Assembly: GCF_013369485.1 (NCBI RefSeq)
Contig: NZ_JABWEB010000022.1
Location: forward strand, 17,407 to 81,406
DNA from: Massilia sp. BJB1822
Lineage (GTDB): Bacteria; Pseudomonadota; Gammaproteobacteria; Burkholderiales; Burkholderiaceae_D
DNA length: 64,000 bases
Direction of reading: 5' to 3'
The position numbers and the translations under genes are program-made. The stretch's first letter is position 1. The number at the start of each line of letters is the position of its first letter. A model generated the notes under the pieces. The model was not told where the DNA came from and did no database searches. It saw only the letters and a list, made by a program, of their open reading frames with translations. Shown here one piece after another: positions 8,972 to 18,768 of the stretch.

Positions 8972-10173
8972 TGCTGCGCCATCTGCTCAAACTGATCTGG
9001 AAACGCAAGAACCGTCATCTGATGCTGAGCGCCGAGATTCTGCTGGCCTTTCTCATCGTCTTCGCCATCGCCGCCTTTGCCGTGCGCAGCTATCAGCTCT
9101 ACCATCTGCCGCTGGGGATCGACTACCGTCCGCTGTGGTCGGTGACGCTGCGCCCGGCCGCCGATGCGCCGATCGATCCGGCCAGCGGCATTTACACGCA
9201 ATTGCGCAGCAGCCTGCAAAGCCTGCCCGAAGTGGAGCAGCTGGCTTTCCTCACCTTCTCGCCCTACCGCACGGCCACCATGAGCGCCACCGTGGCCCTG
9301 CCCGATGGCAGCCGCGCGCAGAATTGCCATCTCCAGCTCATCAGCGACGACCTGGCCGCACTGGCCGGAGTGAAACTGGTGGAGGGCCGCGGCTTTTCGG
9401 CGGCCGACGACGGCGCCGCCATCACGCCGGTGCTGATCAACCAACGCATGGCGCAGAACCTGTTTCCGGGGCGTTCGGCCCTGGGCCAGCTGTATGTCGA
9501 AGTCAACCTGAACAAGGCCGATGAAAAGTCGTTCCGCGTGGTGGGCGTGGTGGAGGAATTCCGCAGCCATGGCGAGTTCATGGCACCGGTCAACTATGTG
9601 CTGAAGCGTTTCTCGCCCCTAAGCGAGAAGGACGGCCCGGAAACCGTGCTGCTCAAAGTGCGGCCTGGCACCGACCGCGCCTTCGAAGCAAGGCTGGAGC
9701 GTCAGTTGAAACTGCTGCGCAAGGACTGGCATTATGAAATCAAACCGCTCAGCGAAATGCGCGAGGACCGGCTGCGCAGTTCCATGATTCCGCTCGCCAT
9801 CCTAAGCGTGATCGCAGCCTTCCTGCTGGCCATGGTGGCTTTCGGCCTGTTCGGCGTGCTGTGGCAAAACACCAGCCAGCGCATCCCCGAGATCGGCCTG
9901 CGCCGCGCCCTGGGCGCCAGCGCGGCCGACATCTATCGCCAGATCATGGCCGAGCAGCTGCTGCTCAGTTCCATCGCCATGCTGGCCGGCCTGGCCCTGC
10001 TGGTGCAGCTGCCGCTCACCGGCGCGCTGGGCGAAAGCCTGAACTGGCAGGTATTCCTGGCGGCGGCGGGGCTATCGATGCTGCTTATCTATCTGCTATC
10101 CTTGCTGTGCTCGCTCTACCCGGGCTGGCGCGCCAGCCGCCTGCACCCAGCGGCGGCCCTGCATTACGAATGA
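8971..10173 (+). CDS. ABC transporter permease, FtsX/MacB family (second copy)
   Basis: This 400-residue paralogue of the preceding permease has a TM1 segment (LSAEILLAFLIVFAIAAFAV), a periplasmic domain and a C-terminal FtsX core with EIGLRRALGASAADIYRQI. It ends GWRASRLHPAAALHYE. The frame stays open far upstream inside the first permease gene, but the ATG at 8971 overlapping the previous stop is the natural start. The two permeases probably form a heterodimer with the ATPase. The substrate is unknown. Small peptides or antimicrobials are typical for this architecture. Confidence 0.88.
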   Translation: MLRHLLKLIWKRKNRHLMLSAEILLAFLIVFAIAAFAVRSYQLYHLPLGIDYRPLWSVTLRPAADAPIDPASGIYTQLRSSLQSLPEVEQLAFLTFSPYRTATMSATVALPDGSRAQNCHLQLISDDLAALAGVKLVEGRGFSAADDGAAITPVLINQRMAQNLFPGRSALGQLYVEVNLNKADEKSFRVVGVVEEFRSHGEFMAPVNYVLKRFSPLSEKDGPETVLLKVRPGTDRAFEARLERQLKLLRKDWHYEIKPLSEMREDRLRSSMIPLAILSVIAAFLLAMVAFGLFGVLWQNTSQRIPEIGLRRALGASAADIYRQIMAEQLLLSSIAMLAGLALLVQLPLTGALGESLNWQVFLAAAGLSMLLIYLLSLLCSLYPGWRASRLHPAAALHYE

Positions 10174-10197
10174 ACGACCAAGGATATAAAAAGATCG

Positions 10198-11592
10198 ATG
10201 GATTCTCCGCGCAAGCCCCGCATTCTGATTATCGATGACGACAGCGCCGTGCTGGTGTCGCTGCAACTGCTGCTCAAGCAGGCCGGTTTCGCGCCGCAGG
10301 GCTGCGACGATCCGGCCCAGGCGCTGGAGCTGCTGGCGCGCGAACCCTTCGATCTGGTGCTGCAGGATATGAACTTCTCGCTGCAGACCAGCGGCGCCGA
10401 AGGCCTGGAGCTGCTGGCCCGCATCCGCCAGGACTGGCCCGGCCTGCCGGTGCTGCTGATGACGGCCTGGGGGTCGATCGCGCTGGCGGTCAAAGGCATG
10501 CAGGCCGGCGCCGCCAACTTTTTCACCAAGCCCTGGGACAATACCCAGCTGGCCGAACTGGTGCGTTCGACGCTGGCGCTGGCCGCGCCGGCGGGGCAAG
10601 CCTGCCCGACGCGCCAGGAGCTCGACGCCAAATACGATTTCCGCGCCATCGTCGGCGAGCATCCCCGGCTGCTGCGCGTGCTGAGCACCATCGCCCAGGT
10701 GGCGGCCACGCGCGCGCCGGTGCTGATCCTGGGCGAGAGCGGCTGCGGCAAGGAACTGGTGGCCGACGCGCTCCACCGCAACAGCCCGCGCGCCGCGCTG
10801 GCGCCGGTCAAGATCAATATGGGGGCCATCACCTCCACCCTGTTCGAGAGCGAAATGTTCGGCCATGTGAAGGGCGCGTTCACCGATGCGCGCAGCGAGC
10901 GCAAAGGCCATATCGCCGCCGCCCACGGCAGCACCCTCTTCCTCGACGAGATCGGCGAATTGAACCGCGCCGACCAGGTCAAGCTGCTGCGCGTGCTGCA
11001 GGACCAGCACTATCTGCCGGTCGGCGCCAGCCGCAGCGAGCAGGCCGACGTGCGCGTGGTGTCGGCCACCAACCGCGAGCTGGCCGAGCTGGTCGCAGCA
11101 GGCGATTTCCGCGAAGACCTGTATTACCGCCTGAACCTGATCACCATCCGCCTGCCGCCGCTGCGCGAGCGGCGCAGCGATATCCCGCTGCTGGTGCGCC
11201 ATATCGCGGCCGAACTGGCGGCCAGCTACGGCCTGCCCGACGCGCAACTGGCGCCGTCGGCACTGGATTGGCTGGCGGCCCAGCCCTGGCCCGGCAATAT
11301 CCGCCAGTTGCGCCAGACGCTGGAACGCACCATGCTGCTGGCGGGCCGGCCGCAGCTCACGCAAGCCGACTTCATCGCCGCCAGCCAGCATGACGAGGCG
11401 GCCAGCGCGCGCGGCCTGGGCACCGACGGCATGACCTTGGAACAGGTCGAGCGGCAAATGATCGCCAAGGCGCTCGACCAGCATCAGGGCAATATCTCGC
11501 GCGTGGCCAAGGCGCTCGGCCTGAGCCGCACAGCCCTGTACCGCCGCCTGGAGCGCCATGGCCTGGGCACGCCAGCCCAGGAAGACGCATGA
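10198..11592 (+). CDS. NtrC-family sigma-54 response regulator with GAFTDA loop
   Basis: This 464-residue protein has three domains. A receiver domain at about residues 1-120 contains the acidic IDDD and phosphoacceptor in LVLQDM and the lysine in FFTKPW. An AAA+ domain at about 150-380 contains Walker A GESGCGKE and Walker B TLFLDEIGEL. A Fis-type helix-turn-helix lies at the C-terminus (GNISRVAKALGLSRTALYRRL). The sigma-54-contacting loop reads GAFTDA instead of GAFTGA. Codons at 10876-10893 confirm the aspartate. Even so, a consensus sigma-54 promoter drives the operon. It is 24 bases after the second permease and overlaps the kinase gene by 4 bases. Confidence 0.9.
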   Translation: MDSPRKPRILIIDDDSAVLVSLQLLLKQAGFAPQGCDDPAQALELLAREPFDLVLQDMNFSLQTSGAEGLELLARIRQDWPGLPVLLMTAWGSIALAVKGMQAGAANFFTKPWDNTQLAELVRSTLALAAPAGQACPTRQELDAKYDFRAIVGEHPRLLRVLSTIAQVAATRAPVLILGESGCGKELVADALHRNSPRAALAPVKINMGAITSTLFESEMFGHVKGAFTDARSERKGHIAAAHGSTLFLDEIGELNRADQVKLLRVLQDQHYLPVGASRSEQADVRVVSATNRELAELVAAGDFREDLYYRLNLITIRLPPLRERRSDIPLLVRHIAAELAASYGLPDAQLAPSALDWLAAQPWPGNIRQLRQTLERTMLLAGRPQLTQADFIAASQHDEAASARGLGTDGMTLEQVERQMIAKALDQHQGNISRVAKALGLSRTALYRRLERHGLGTPAQEDA

Positions 11593-12998
11593 GCGTGCGC
11601 GGCAATCTGGCCAGCCTGAGCCGGCGTTTCTCGCTCTACCTGATCGTGCTGCATGCGCTGCTGTTCGGCCTGGCGCTGTTTCTGCTGCGCGAACGGCCGC
11701 TGCTCTTTCTCGGCGCGGAGGCACTGATCCTGGCCAGCCTGGCGCTCGGCATGGGCCTGAGCCGGCGCGCGCTGGAACCGCTGGGCTATACGGCGCGCTT
11801 CCGCGACTTGCTGCAGGAGCAGAATTACGCGGCACGCCTGCTGCCCGGCAGCGGCAGCGAACTCAATGAACTGGCGGCGCTGTTCAACAGCCTGCTCGGC
11901 GCCCTGCACCAGGAACGGCTCAAGCTGGGCGAGCAGCAAGGCTTTCTCGACCGTCTGCTGGAGGCGACGCCAAGCGCCGTCATCGTGCTCGATTTCGACG
12001 GCAGGATCAGCCTGATGAATGCCTGCGCCCAGAGCCTGCTGGCGCTGGACGACGCCCCCGGCAAACCGCTGCGCGCCTGGCTCATGGGCGAAGCACGCTG
12101 CCTGGGCGAAGCGGGCAGCGCGGCCCAGGCGCGCAGCCTGGCCCTGCTGGCCGAACTCGATGCGCTGCCGGCCGGCGAAAGCCGCCTGTTCAGCGATCCG
12201 GACGGACGGCGCTACCGCGGCCAGCGCGGCCAGTTCTTCGACCGCGGCTTCGCCCGCCATTTCCTGCTGGTCGACGAGCTGACCGAGGAACTGGAAAGTT
12301 CGGAGCGCGCCACCTATGAAAAGCTGGTGCGCGTGCTGGGCCACGAGGTCAACAATACCGTCGCCGCCACCGGTTCGGTGCTCGATTCCCTGCTCTACTA
12401 CCGCAGCCAGCTGGCCGAACGCGACGGCGAAGATTTCGCCACGGCCATCACGGCCGTGAAGCGGCGCAATGCGCGCCTGGGCGAATTCATCGAGCGCTTC
12501 ACGCGCATCGTCAAGATGCCGGCGCCGGAACTGCGCCCCGCCTCGCTGCAGGCGATTGCCGAGGACATCCTGTGGCTGTACCGCGAACCCTGCCGCAGCC
12601 GCGGCATCGCGCTCGGCTGGGAGGTGTGCGAGGACATCGCCGCGCTGCCGCTGGATAGCCAATTGCTGGAACAGGCGCTGCTCAACATCGTCAAGAATGC
12701 GATGGAGGCGGTGGAAGCGACCATGCGCGACACCGGCCAGGCCAGCGGCTATGTGCGTCTGGCGCTGCGGCGCGAAGGCGGCGGCGCCCGCCTCAGCATC
12801 GAGGATTCGGGCGGCCGCCTGGGCCTGGTGCCGCCGGGCCAGCTGTTCGCGCCCTTCTTCAGCACCAAGAAGGACGGCCAGGGCATCGGCCTGCTCTTCG
12901 TGCGCGAGGTACTGACCCGGCACGGCTTCCCCTACCGCCTGGCGGCCAGCGCCGACGGCGCCACCCGCTTCGACATCTGGCTGCCGGCGGCCGCCTGA
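11589..12998 (+). CDS. Sensor histidine kinase, partner of the NtrC-type regulator
   Basis: This 469-residue membrane kinase has two adjacent transmembrane helices at about residues 14-55 with almost no periplasmic loop, so it probably senses within the membrane or cytoplasm. A PAS domain follows (VIVLDFDGRISLMNACAQSLL). The phosphoacceptor box is GHEVNNTVAATGS, with asparagines where classic HisKA has E-L-R/N-x-P. The ATPase domain has NIVKNAMEAV, a short G1 region (IEDSGG), an F box (LFAPFFSTK) and GQGIGL. It resembles the NtrY-like branch of NtrB/NtrY kinases. Its start overlaps the regulator stop (ATGA). Confidence 0.88.
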   Translation: MSVRGNLASLSRRFSLYLIVLHALLFGLALFLLRERPLLFLGAEALILASLALGMGLSRRALEPLGYTARFRDLLQEQNYAARLLPGSGSELNELAALFNSLLGALHQERLKLGEQQGFLDRLLEATPSAVIVLDFDGRISLMNACAQSLLALDDAPGKPLRAWLMGEARCLGEAGSAAQARSLALLAELDALPAGESRLFSDPDGRRYRGQRGQFFDRGFARHFLLVDELTEELESSERATYEKLVRVLGHEVNNTVAATGSVLDSLLYYRSQLAERDGEDFATAITAVKRRNARLGEFIERFTRIVKMPAPELRPASLQAIAEDILWLYREPCRSRGIALGWEVCEDIAALPLDSQLLEQALLNIVKNAMEAVEATMRDTGQASGYVRLALRREGGGARLSIEDSGGRLGLVPPGQLFAPFFSTKKDGQGIGLLFVREVLTRHGFPYRLAASADGATRFDIWLPAAA

Positions 12999-13086
12999 GC
13001 CTCCGGGCCGCGCGGCGCTTTGCCGCGCCACCCTTTTGCGGATTCGGCTAGCATGCCTGCGACGCCTCGACCTGGAAGGATGCGCA

Positions 13087-13851
13087 ATGGAACAGAAGTG
13101 GCCGCAACAATTGTGGGTGGTCCGGCATGGCCAAAGCGCCGGCAATGTGGCGCGCGACGCCGCCGAAGCCGCCGCCGGCTTGCTGATCGATATCGCCGAG
13201 CGCGATATGGACGTGCCACTATCCGCCCTGGGCCAGCAGCAGGCGCAGGCGCTGGGCCTGTGGTTCGGCGCCCTGCCCGAAGATGAGCAGCCCACGGTGC
13301 TGCTGTTCTCGCCCTATCTGCGGGCGCGCGCCACGGCCGAAGCCATCCTCGAACATTTGCCGCGCGCCGAGCTGCTGGCCGTGAACGCCGACGAGCGCCT
13401 GCGCGAAAAGGAATTCGGCATCCTCGACCGGCTTACGCCGCTGGGCATTGCCGAGAAATATCCCGAGCTGCATGCGCAGCGCCGCCATGTGGGCAAGTTC
13501 TATTTTCGTCCGCCCGGCGGCGAAAGCTGGTGCGATGTGATCCTGCGCCTGCGCAGCGTGCTCGACACCATCACCCGCGAATACCGGCGCGAACGCGTGC
13601 TCATCGTCGGCCACCAGGTCATCGTGATGTGTCTGCGCTATCTGCTCGAGCGCCAGGATGAAGCCGGCATTCTGGCGCTCGACCGCGCCGCCGACGTGCC
13701 GAACTGCGGCGTCACTTCGTACCGCTTCAATCCAGCCCTGGGCAAGCAGGGCAAGCTCGAGCTGAATCTGGTGAACTTCCTGGCGCCGCTGGAAGCGCGC
13801 GGCACGCCCGTCACCGCCACGCCGGACGTGCCGGCCGCGCCCAAGTCCTGA
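13087..13851 (+). CDS. Histidine phosphatase superfamily protein
   Basis: This 254-residue protein has the phosphoglycerate-mutase-like catalytic signature VVRHGQSAGN, the second arginine in SPYLRARATAE, the acid EKEFGILD, and the second histidine in LIVGHQVIVM. It is probably a cytoplasmic phosphatase. The substrate cannot be deduced. I chose the ATG at 13087 because GGAAGGA lies 6 bases upstream. An upstream ATG at 13036 would add 17 residues without such a site. It lies 88 bases after the kinase gene and may be transcribed separately. Confidence 0.85.
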   Translation: MEQKWPQQLWVVRHGQSAGNVARDAAEAAAGLLIDIAERDMDVPLSALGQQQAQALGLWFGALPEDEQPTVLLFSPYLRARATAEAILEHLPRAELLAVNADERLREKEFGILDRLTPLGIAEKYPELHAQRRHVGKFYFRPPGGESWCDVILRLRSVLDTITREYRRERVLIVGHQVIVMCLRYLLERQDEAGILALDRAADVPNCGVTSYRFNPALGKQGKLELNLVNFLAPLEARGTPVTATPDVPAAPKS

Positions 13852-13882
13852 AGGCCACCCTCCTGAATTGCGGGCGGGGCAC

Positions 13883-13919
13883 AAAAAAACCGGCGCCTCC
13901 TTGCGGAGCACGCCGGTTT
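13883..13919 (-). terminator. Terminator of the FadL-type gene
   Basis: The stem AAACCGGCG/CGCCGGTTT encloses an inner CTCC/GGAG hairpin. Read on the minus strand, it is followed by a run of seven T residues, so it fits the end of the FadL-type gene. It could also stop transcripts from the phosphatase gene. Confidence 0.8.
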
Positions 13920-13964
13920 CGCCGCGCCGCGCTTCAGCCTGGGCCGAAGCGCGCTGCTTGTTGC

Positions 13965-15380
13965 TTAGAACTGGTGGTTGTACGCCACGCCCAGCAGTTG
14001 CAGGTGGGTCTGGTAAGTACCTTTGGTCAGTTCGCCGTTGCCGGTGCAGTTGTGCATCAGCGGGCTGCAGTTGTTGCGGTAGTTGGTGTTGCCATCCTTG
14101 AAGGCCAGGTAGCTGTAAGCCAGGTCGATCGACGATTTTGGCGTCAGCTTGTAGTTCAGGCCCAGGGACAGCTGGTTGCGGTCGCTGTCCGGCAGTGCGG
14201 CGTGGCGCAGCTCGTCGCTGCGCACCGGCGCCTGGTCGTGGGCGATACCGCCGCGCAGGGTCAGCTTGTCGTCGAACTTGTAGTTCGCGCCCAGCGACAC
14301 GCGCCAGGTGTTTTTCCAGTTCTGGCGGATCACTTCATCGCCTTCGCCGGTGTCGACGAACTGGATGTTCAGGTCTTTCAGACGCGAGTGGCGGGTCCAT
14401 GTCACGTCGGCCATGCCGGCCCACTTGTCGTTGAACTGGTGGAAGGCGTTGACGGACAGGGTTTCCGGCGTGCGCAGCTCAACCAGGGCTGGCGAGTTTT
14501 TCTTGCGCGAAGCCGCTTGCAGCACCTTGTTGACCACCGGATCGGCCGTCACGCTGGAGAAGTCCCAGGTCGCGCCGCCTTTCAGCTTGTGCGAGATGGA
14601 GGAACGGTAAGCGATACCGAAGCGGGTGTCTTTGTCCAGGCTGAACAGATAGCCCACATTGAAGCCGAAGCCCCAATCCTTGCCGTTCATGGTGGCGTGA
14701 CCGTCTTGCGCGGTGCGCAGCGCGGCTGGATTGCCGCCCAGGGCAGCGATCTGCTGGGCCATCGCGGTGCTGGCGCCGCTGGCGACCAGGGCTTGCACGG
14801 AACCAGGCACGTCCACGCCCTGGCCCAGCTTGGCTTTCATGAACTCGGCGCTGATGCCGAAGCCGAAAGCGTGCTGCTCATTGAGCTTGAAGGAAGCCGA
14901 TGGGTTCAGGGTGATCGATTCCAGCTTGATATTGGTCAGCGCATAGCGGCCGGACCAGTTGTTGTCGTAATCGATTTTGGTGCCGTAAGGCACGAACATG
15001 CCCATGCCGACAGTCCATTGATTGTTCAGCTGGTGGCTCAGGTAGAACGATGGCGCGGCCACGGCGTTCGGCGCGTAGTCGCCCTGGGTCTGCAGGCCGC
15101 CGGTCGAGGTGCCGGTGAAGCGCTTGGAGCCGCTGTCGGCGAAGGTCGAATGCGGCACGACGACGGTCAGACCGCCGGTCGCCTGGGTGCCTTGCAGGCG
15201 GCTCAGGCCCGCGGCATTGGAGAAGATGGTGGAAGCATCGGCCGCTTCCGCGCCGTTGGCATCAGCCGTGCCTTGGGCGCCGACGCTCTGGGAACCGAAA
15301 CGGTAGCCGGATGCGGCCGCATTCATGGAGGCGGCCGCCAGGGCAGCCGCGATGATCAGGGACAGAGTGTTCTTATTCAT
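13965..15380 (-). CDS. FadL-type outer membrane porin
   Basis: This 471-residue outer-membrane protein of the FadL/OmpP1 family allows hydrophobic compounds such as long-chain fatty acids to cross the outer membrane. It has a signal peptide (LSLIIAAALAAASMNAAA), then the FadL hatch-region pattern SGYRFGSQSVGAQGTADANG and AADASTIFSNAAGLSRL. Long amphipathic beta strands with NPSASFKLNEQHAFGFG follow, and it ends on an aromatic residue (LGVAYNHQF), as expected for a beta barrel. The start at 15380 is set by the signal peptide. The Shine-Dalgarno match is weak. Its substrate could be linked to the oleate hydratase at 2-4 kb, which is an inference. Confidence 0.88.
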   Translation of the reverse strand: MNKNTLSLIIAAALAAASMNAAASGYRFGSQSVGAQGTADANGAEAADASTIFSNAAGLSRLQGTQATGGLTVVVPHSTFADSGSKRFTGTSTGGLQTQGDYAPNAVAAPSFYLSHQLNNQWTVGMGMFVPYGTKIDYDNNWSGRYALTNIKLESITLNPSASFKLNEQHAFGFGISAEFMKAKLGQGVDVPGSVQALVASGASTAMAQQIAALGGNPAALRTAQDGHATMNGKDWGFGFNVGYLFSLDKDTRFGIAYRSSISHKLKGGATWDFSSVTADPVVNKVLQAASRKKNSPALVELRTPETLSVNAFHQFNDKWAGMADVTWTRHSRLKDLNIQFVDTGEGDEVIRQNWKNTWRVSLGANYKFDDKLTLRGGIAHDQAPVRSDELRHAALPDSDRNQLSLGLNYKLTPKSSIDLAYSYLAFKDGNTNYRNNCSPLMHNCTGNGELTKGTYQTHLQLLGVAYNHQF

Positions 15381-15499
15381 ATATGTATTAAGTCTCACTA
15401 TTTTCACGGGTATGTCGGATCGCCGACGGCAGGAAGCCGCCGCGAACCGCGAGCATACACCATAAAATAAGAACGTACGTGCAAAAAAGTTAGGCAGCC

Positions 15500-15529
15500 A
15501 AAAAACAAAAGGGGCCATAGCCCCTTTTG
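15500..15529 (-). terminator. Terminator of the RND operon
   Basis: This is a perfect 10-bp stem, CAAAAGGGGC/GCCCCTTTTG with a CATA loop. Read on the minus strand it is followed by a T-rich tract (TTTTTTGG), consistent with termination of the RND efflux operon just upstream. Confidence 0.8.
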
Positions 15530-15555
15530 TTGCAAACTTGCTACCCAGTAACTTT

Positions 15556-18500
15556 CTATGCGCTAGCCTTGGCCGGGGTACGGCGTCCGCCGATCAGCAG
15601 GAACAGGGCGCGCAAGCCGCGGAACAGGAGGCGCACGAAGACCAGGGTCAGCAGCGCCTCCACCAGCGTCAGCAGGAAGGCCACAATCGCCGGCCAGCGC
15701 GCCAGACGGCGCTGGAACTTGGCCGCCATGCGGTCGCGCGCGATCTCGATGCTGTCATAGAAGGTCGGCACCACCAGCAGGGTCAGGATGGTCGAGGTGA
15801 TCGTGCCGCCGATGATGGCGATCGCCAGCGGACGGTAGAACTCGCCGCCCTCGCCCAGGCCGATGGCCACCGGCAGCATGCCGGCGATCAGGGCGAAGGT
15901 CGTCATCAGGATCGGGCGCAAGCGCATGCGGCCCGCATACATCAGCGCATCCTCGCGGTTAAAGCCCTCCTCCTCCCGCTTGCGCGCCGCATCGAGCAGC
16001 AGAATCGCATTCTTGGCCACCAGACCCATCAGCATGATGATGCCGATAAAGCTCATCAGGTTAAGCGTGCCGCCCGTCAAGATCAGGGCCACCACCACGC
16101 CGATCAGGGACAGCGGCAGCGACAGCATCACCGCGCCCGGCGCCGTGAAGGAACCGAACTGCATCACCAGGATCAGGTACATCAGGCCGATGCCCGAGAT
16201 CAGGGCGATGAACATCTGGGTGAACACTTCCTGCTGGTCCTTGCCGGCGCCGCCCAGGTCCAGGCCGTAGCCGGGCGGGAAGTCCATGGCTTTCGCCAGC
16301 TTCATGGCCTCGGCCGTCACTTCGCCCGAGGAACGGCCTTCGACGTTGGCCGAGACCGAAATCGAACGCTTGCCGTTCTTATGGCGGATGGTGGCCGGTC
16401 CCTTGCCCATGGTCACGGTGGCGATCTGGTCCAGCGGCACCATCTGGTTGGTGCCGGTGACGCCGATCGGCAGGCGCTCGATATTCTCGGCGCTGGTGCG
16501 GTCGTCCGGATGCAGGCGCACCGCCACATCGCGCGTCTCGCCGGTCGGATCGACCCAGTCGCCCACCTCGATGCCGGCAAAGGCCACGCGCAGCGATTGC
16601 GCCGCGTCGCCGGCCGAAATGCCCATGGAATTGGCCAGACCGCGGTTCAGCTCGATCTGCATCTCGTCTTTCGGATCGAGTTCGGACAGGCCGACATCGA
16701 CCGCGCCCGGCACCTGGCGCAGCTTGGCCATGAAATCGTTGGTGATCTGGATCAGCTTGCGCGAATCGGGGCCGGTGAATTCGATCTGCACCGGTTTGCG
16801 CGCATTATTCGACAAGTCGTCCAGCACCACGAATTCGCCGCCGACCAGCTGGGCCATCTTCTGGCGCAGCTCGATCGCCACCTCGGTGGCCGAGCGCTTG
16901 CGCTCATGCTTCTTGCCGATGTCGACATAGATGCGGCCGCCGCTCAGATTGACATAGGTGCTGGTGGCCTTGGTTTCCGGCAGTGTATGGGCCATCTGGG
17001 CCGCCTTGTCCAGCTTCAGGCGGCTGTATTCCAGGCTGCTCGAGGACGGCGTGCGCACGTCGATGGCCAGGGTGCCGAAGTCGGACTTCGGCAGGAAGCT
17101 GGAGCCGCCCACGGTGGCTTGCAGGGCCAGCGCGGCGATGAAGCTGGCCAGCGCGATGGCGCCCATCCATTTACGGTGGTGCAGCGCCCAGGCGATCACA
17201 TGGCCGTAGCGGTCGGCCTGGCGGTCGAACCAGTGGTTGAACCTGTCCAGCACCTTGCCGATGCCTTTTTTCGGCGCCGTATGGTGGTCCGGCGGGTCGC
17301 CCCAGAAGGCCGACAGCATCGGGTCGAGCGTGAACGAGATGAACAGCGATACGGCCACCGAGCAGGTCACGGTCAGCGCGAAGGGACGGAACCATTCGCC
17401 GGAGATGCCGGGCATGAAGGCTACCGGAATGAACACGGCCATGATGGAGAAGGTGGTGGCCGCCACGGCCAGGCCGATTTCGGCCGTGCCTTCGAGTGCT
17501 GCCTTGCGGCGGTCGGAGCCCAGCTGCATATGGCGCACGATGTTTTCCCGCACCACGATGGCGTCGTCGATCAGCACGCCGATCGCCAGCGACAGGCCGA
17601 GCAGGGTCATGAAGTTCAGGGTAAAGCCGCACAGCCAGACCGCGATAAAGGCCGCGATCACCGAAGTCGGCAGCGACAGCGCAGTGATCAGGGTCGAGCG
17701 CCAGGAATTGAGGAAGGCATAGACCACGAAAATGGTCAGCACGGCGCCGAACACCAGGGCTTCGATCACGTTGTTCAGGCTGCTTTGCGCATCCTTGCCA
17801 CCATCCTGGGTCACTTCCATGGAGGTACCTTCCGGCAACTCCTTATTGATTTCCGCGACCAGCTTGCGCGTGGCCTTGGCCACACTGACAGTGGAGGCGT
17901 CGCGCGAACGGATGACGGAGATGCCGACATTCGACTTGCCGCTGCGCAGGCTCAGATTATTAATTTCGGCAAAACCGTCCTCGATCGTCGCCAACTGGCC
18001 CAGGCGGATCACCTCATCGCCGCGGCGCTTGACCACCACGTCCTGGAATTCTTCGGGACGCTCGATGCGGCCCACCAGGCGGATGCTTTTCTCTTCCAGA
18101 CTGCCGCGCACCTTGCCCACCGGCGCATTGGTATTTTGCAGGCGCAGGGCATTGGTCACTTCCGCCACCGAGACATTGAACTCGCGCAGCTTCTCGGCGC
18201 GCAGCAGCACCGACAGCTCGCGCCGCAGCGAGCCGTTGACGTTGACCACGGCCACGCCGTCGAGGGCGCGGAAGCGGTCGGCCAGCTGGTCTTCGGCCAG
18301 GCGCGATATCGCCGCATGCGACTGGGTGCGCGAGGAGATCGACAACTGCATCACGGGCTGGGCCGAGGGGTCGAAGCGCTGCAGGATCGGCTCGCGCATC
18401 TCGAGCGGCAGCTTATAGCGCACCGAGGCGATCGAATTGCGGATCTCGTCGGACGCTTCGATCAGGTTCTTGCTGAAGTTGAACTGCATCTCGATGCGCG

Positions 18501-18765
18501 CGCTGCCCTCGTTGGCCTGGCTGTTCACCTCGGTCACGCCGGTAATGCTTTGCAGCGATTTTTCCAGGCGGTTGACGATCTCGCGCTCCACCGTCTCGGG
18601 CGAGGCGCCCGGATACGGGATGCTGACAATGATCACCGGCACTTCCACGTCCGGATTCTGGTTGACGCGCAGCTTGCTCAGGGCGAGCAAGCCCATGCAC
18701 ATCATCGCCACGATCAGCACGATCATGGCGACGGGGCGCTTGATACTGAAATTGGACAGGAACAT
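15556..18765 (-). CDS. RND efflux transporter, inner-membrane pump (HAE-1 type)
   Basis: This 1069-residue resistance-nodulation-division pump has the expected layout: TM1 (RPVAMIVLIVAMMCMGLLAL), porter domain, TM2-6, a second porter half, and TM7-12. The N-terminal block LSKLRVNQNPDVEVPVI and the intramembrane acidic pair in GLSLAIGVLIDDAIVVREN needed for proton relay are present. A second-half repeat is also visible (SFIGIIMLMGLVAKNAILLLD). It starts 3 bases after the adaptor stop. No outer-membrane channel gene follows, so a TolC-like partner encoded elsewhere is expected. Drug or lipid export is inferred from the family. Confidence 0.92.
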   Translation of the reverse strand: MFLSNFSIKRPVAMIVLIVAMMCMGLLALSKLRVNQNPDVEVPVIIVSIPYPGASPETVEREIVNRLEKSLQSITGVTEVNSQANEGSARIEMQFNFSKNLIEASDEIRNSIASVRYKLPLEMREPILQRFDPSAQPVMQLSISSRTQSHAAISRLAEDQLADRFRALDGVAVVNVNGSLRRELSVLLRAEKLREFNVSVAEVTNALRLQNTNAPVGKVRGSLEEKSIRLVGRIERPEEFQDVVVKRRGDEVIRLGQLATIEDGFAEINNLSLRSGKSNVGISVIRSRDASTVSVAKATRKLVAEINKELPEGTSMEVTQDGGKDAQSSLNNVIEALVFGAVLTIFVVYAFLNSWRSTLITALSLPTSVIAAFIAVWLCGFTLNFMTLLGLSLAIGVLIDDAIVVRENIVRHMQLGSDRRKAALEGTAEIGLAVAATTFSIMAVFIPVAFMPGISGEWFRPFALTVTCSVAVSLFISFTLDPMLSAFWGDPPDHHTAPKKGIGKVLDRFNHWFDRQADRYGHVIAWALHHRKWMGAIALASFIAALALQATVGGSSFLPKSDFGTLAIDVRTPSSSSLEYSRLKLDKAAQMAHTLPETKATSTYVNLSGGRIYVDIGKKHERKRSATEVAIELRQKMAQLVGGEFVVLDDLSNNARKPVQIEFTGPDSRKLIQITNDFMAKLRQVPGAVDVGLSELDPKDEMQIELNRGLANSMGISAGDAAQSLRVAFAGIEVGDWVDPTGETRDVAVRLHPDDRTSAENIERLPIGVTGTNQMVPLDQIATVTMGKGPATIRHKNGKRSISVSANVEGRSSGEVTAEAMKLAKAMDFPPGYGLDLGGAGKDQQEVFTQMFIALISGIGLMYLILVMQFGSFTAPGAVMLSLPLSLIGVVVALILTGGTLNLMSFIGIIMLMGLVAKNAILLLDAARKREEEGFNREDALMYAGRMRLRPILMTTFALIAGMLPVAIGLGEGGEFYRPLAIAIIGGTITSTILTLLVVPTFYDSIEIARDRMAAKFQRRLARWPAIVAFLLTLVEALLTLVFVRLLFRGLRALFLLIGGRRTPAKASA

Positions 18766-18768
18766 GGT

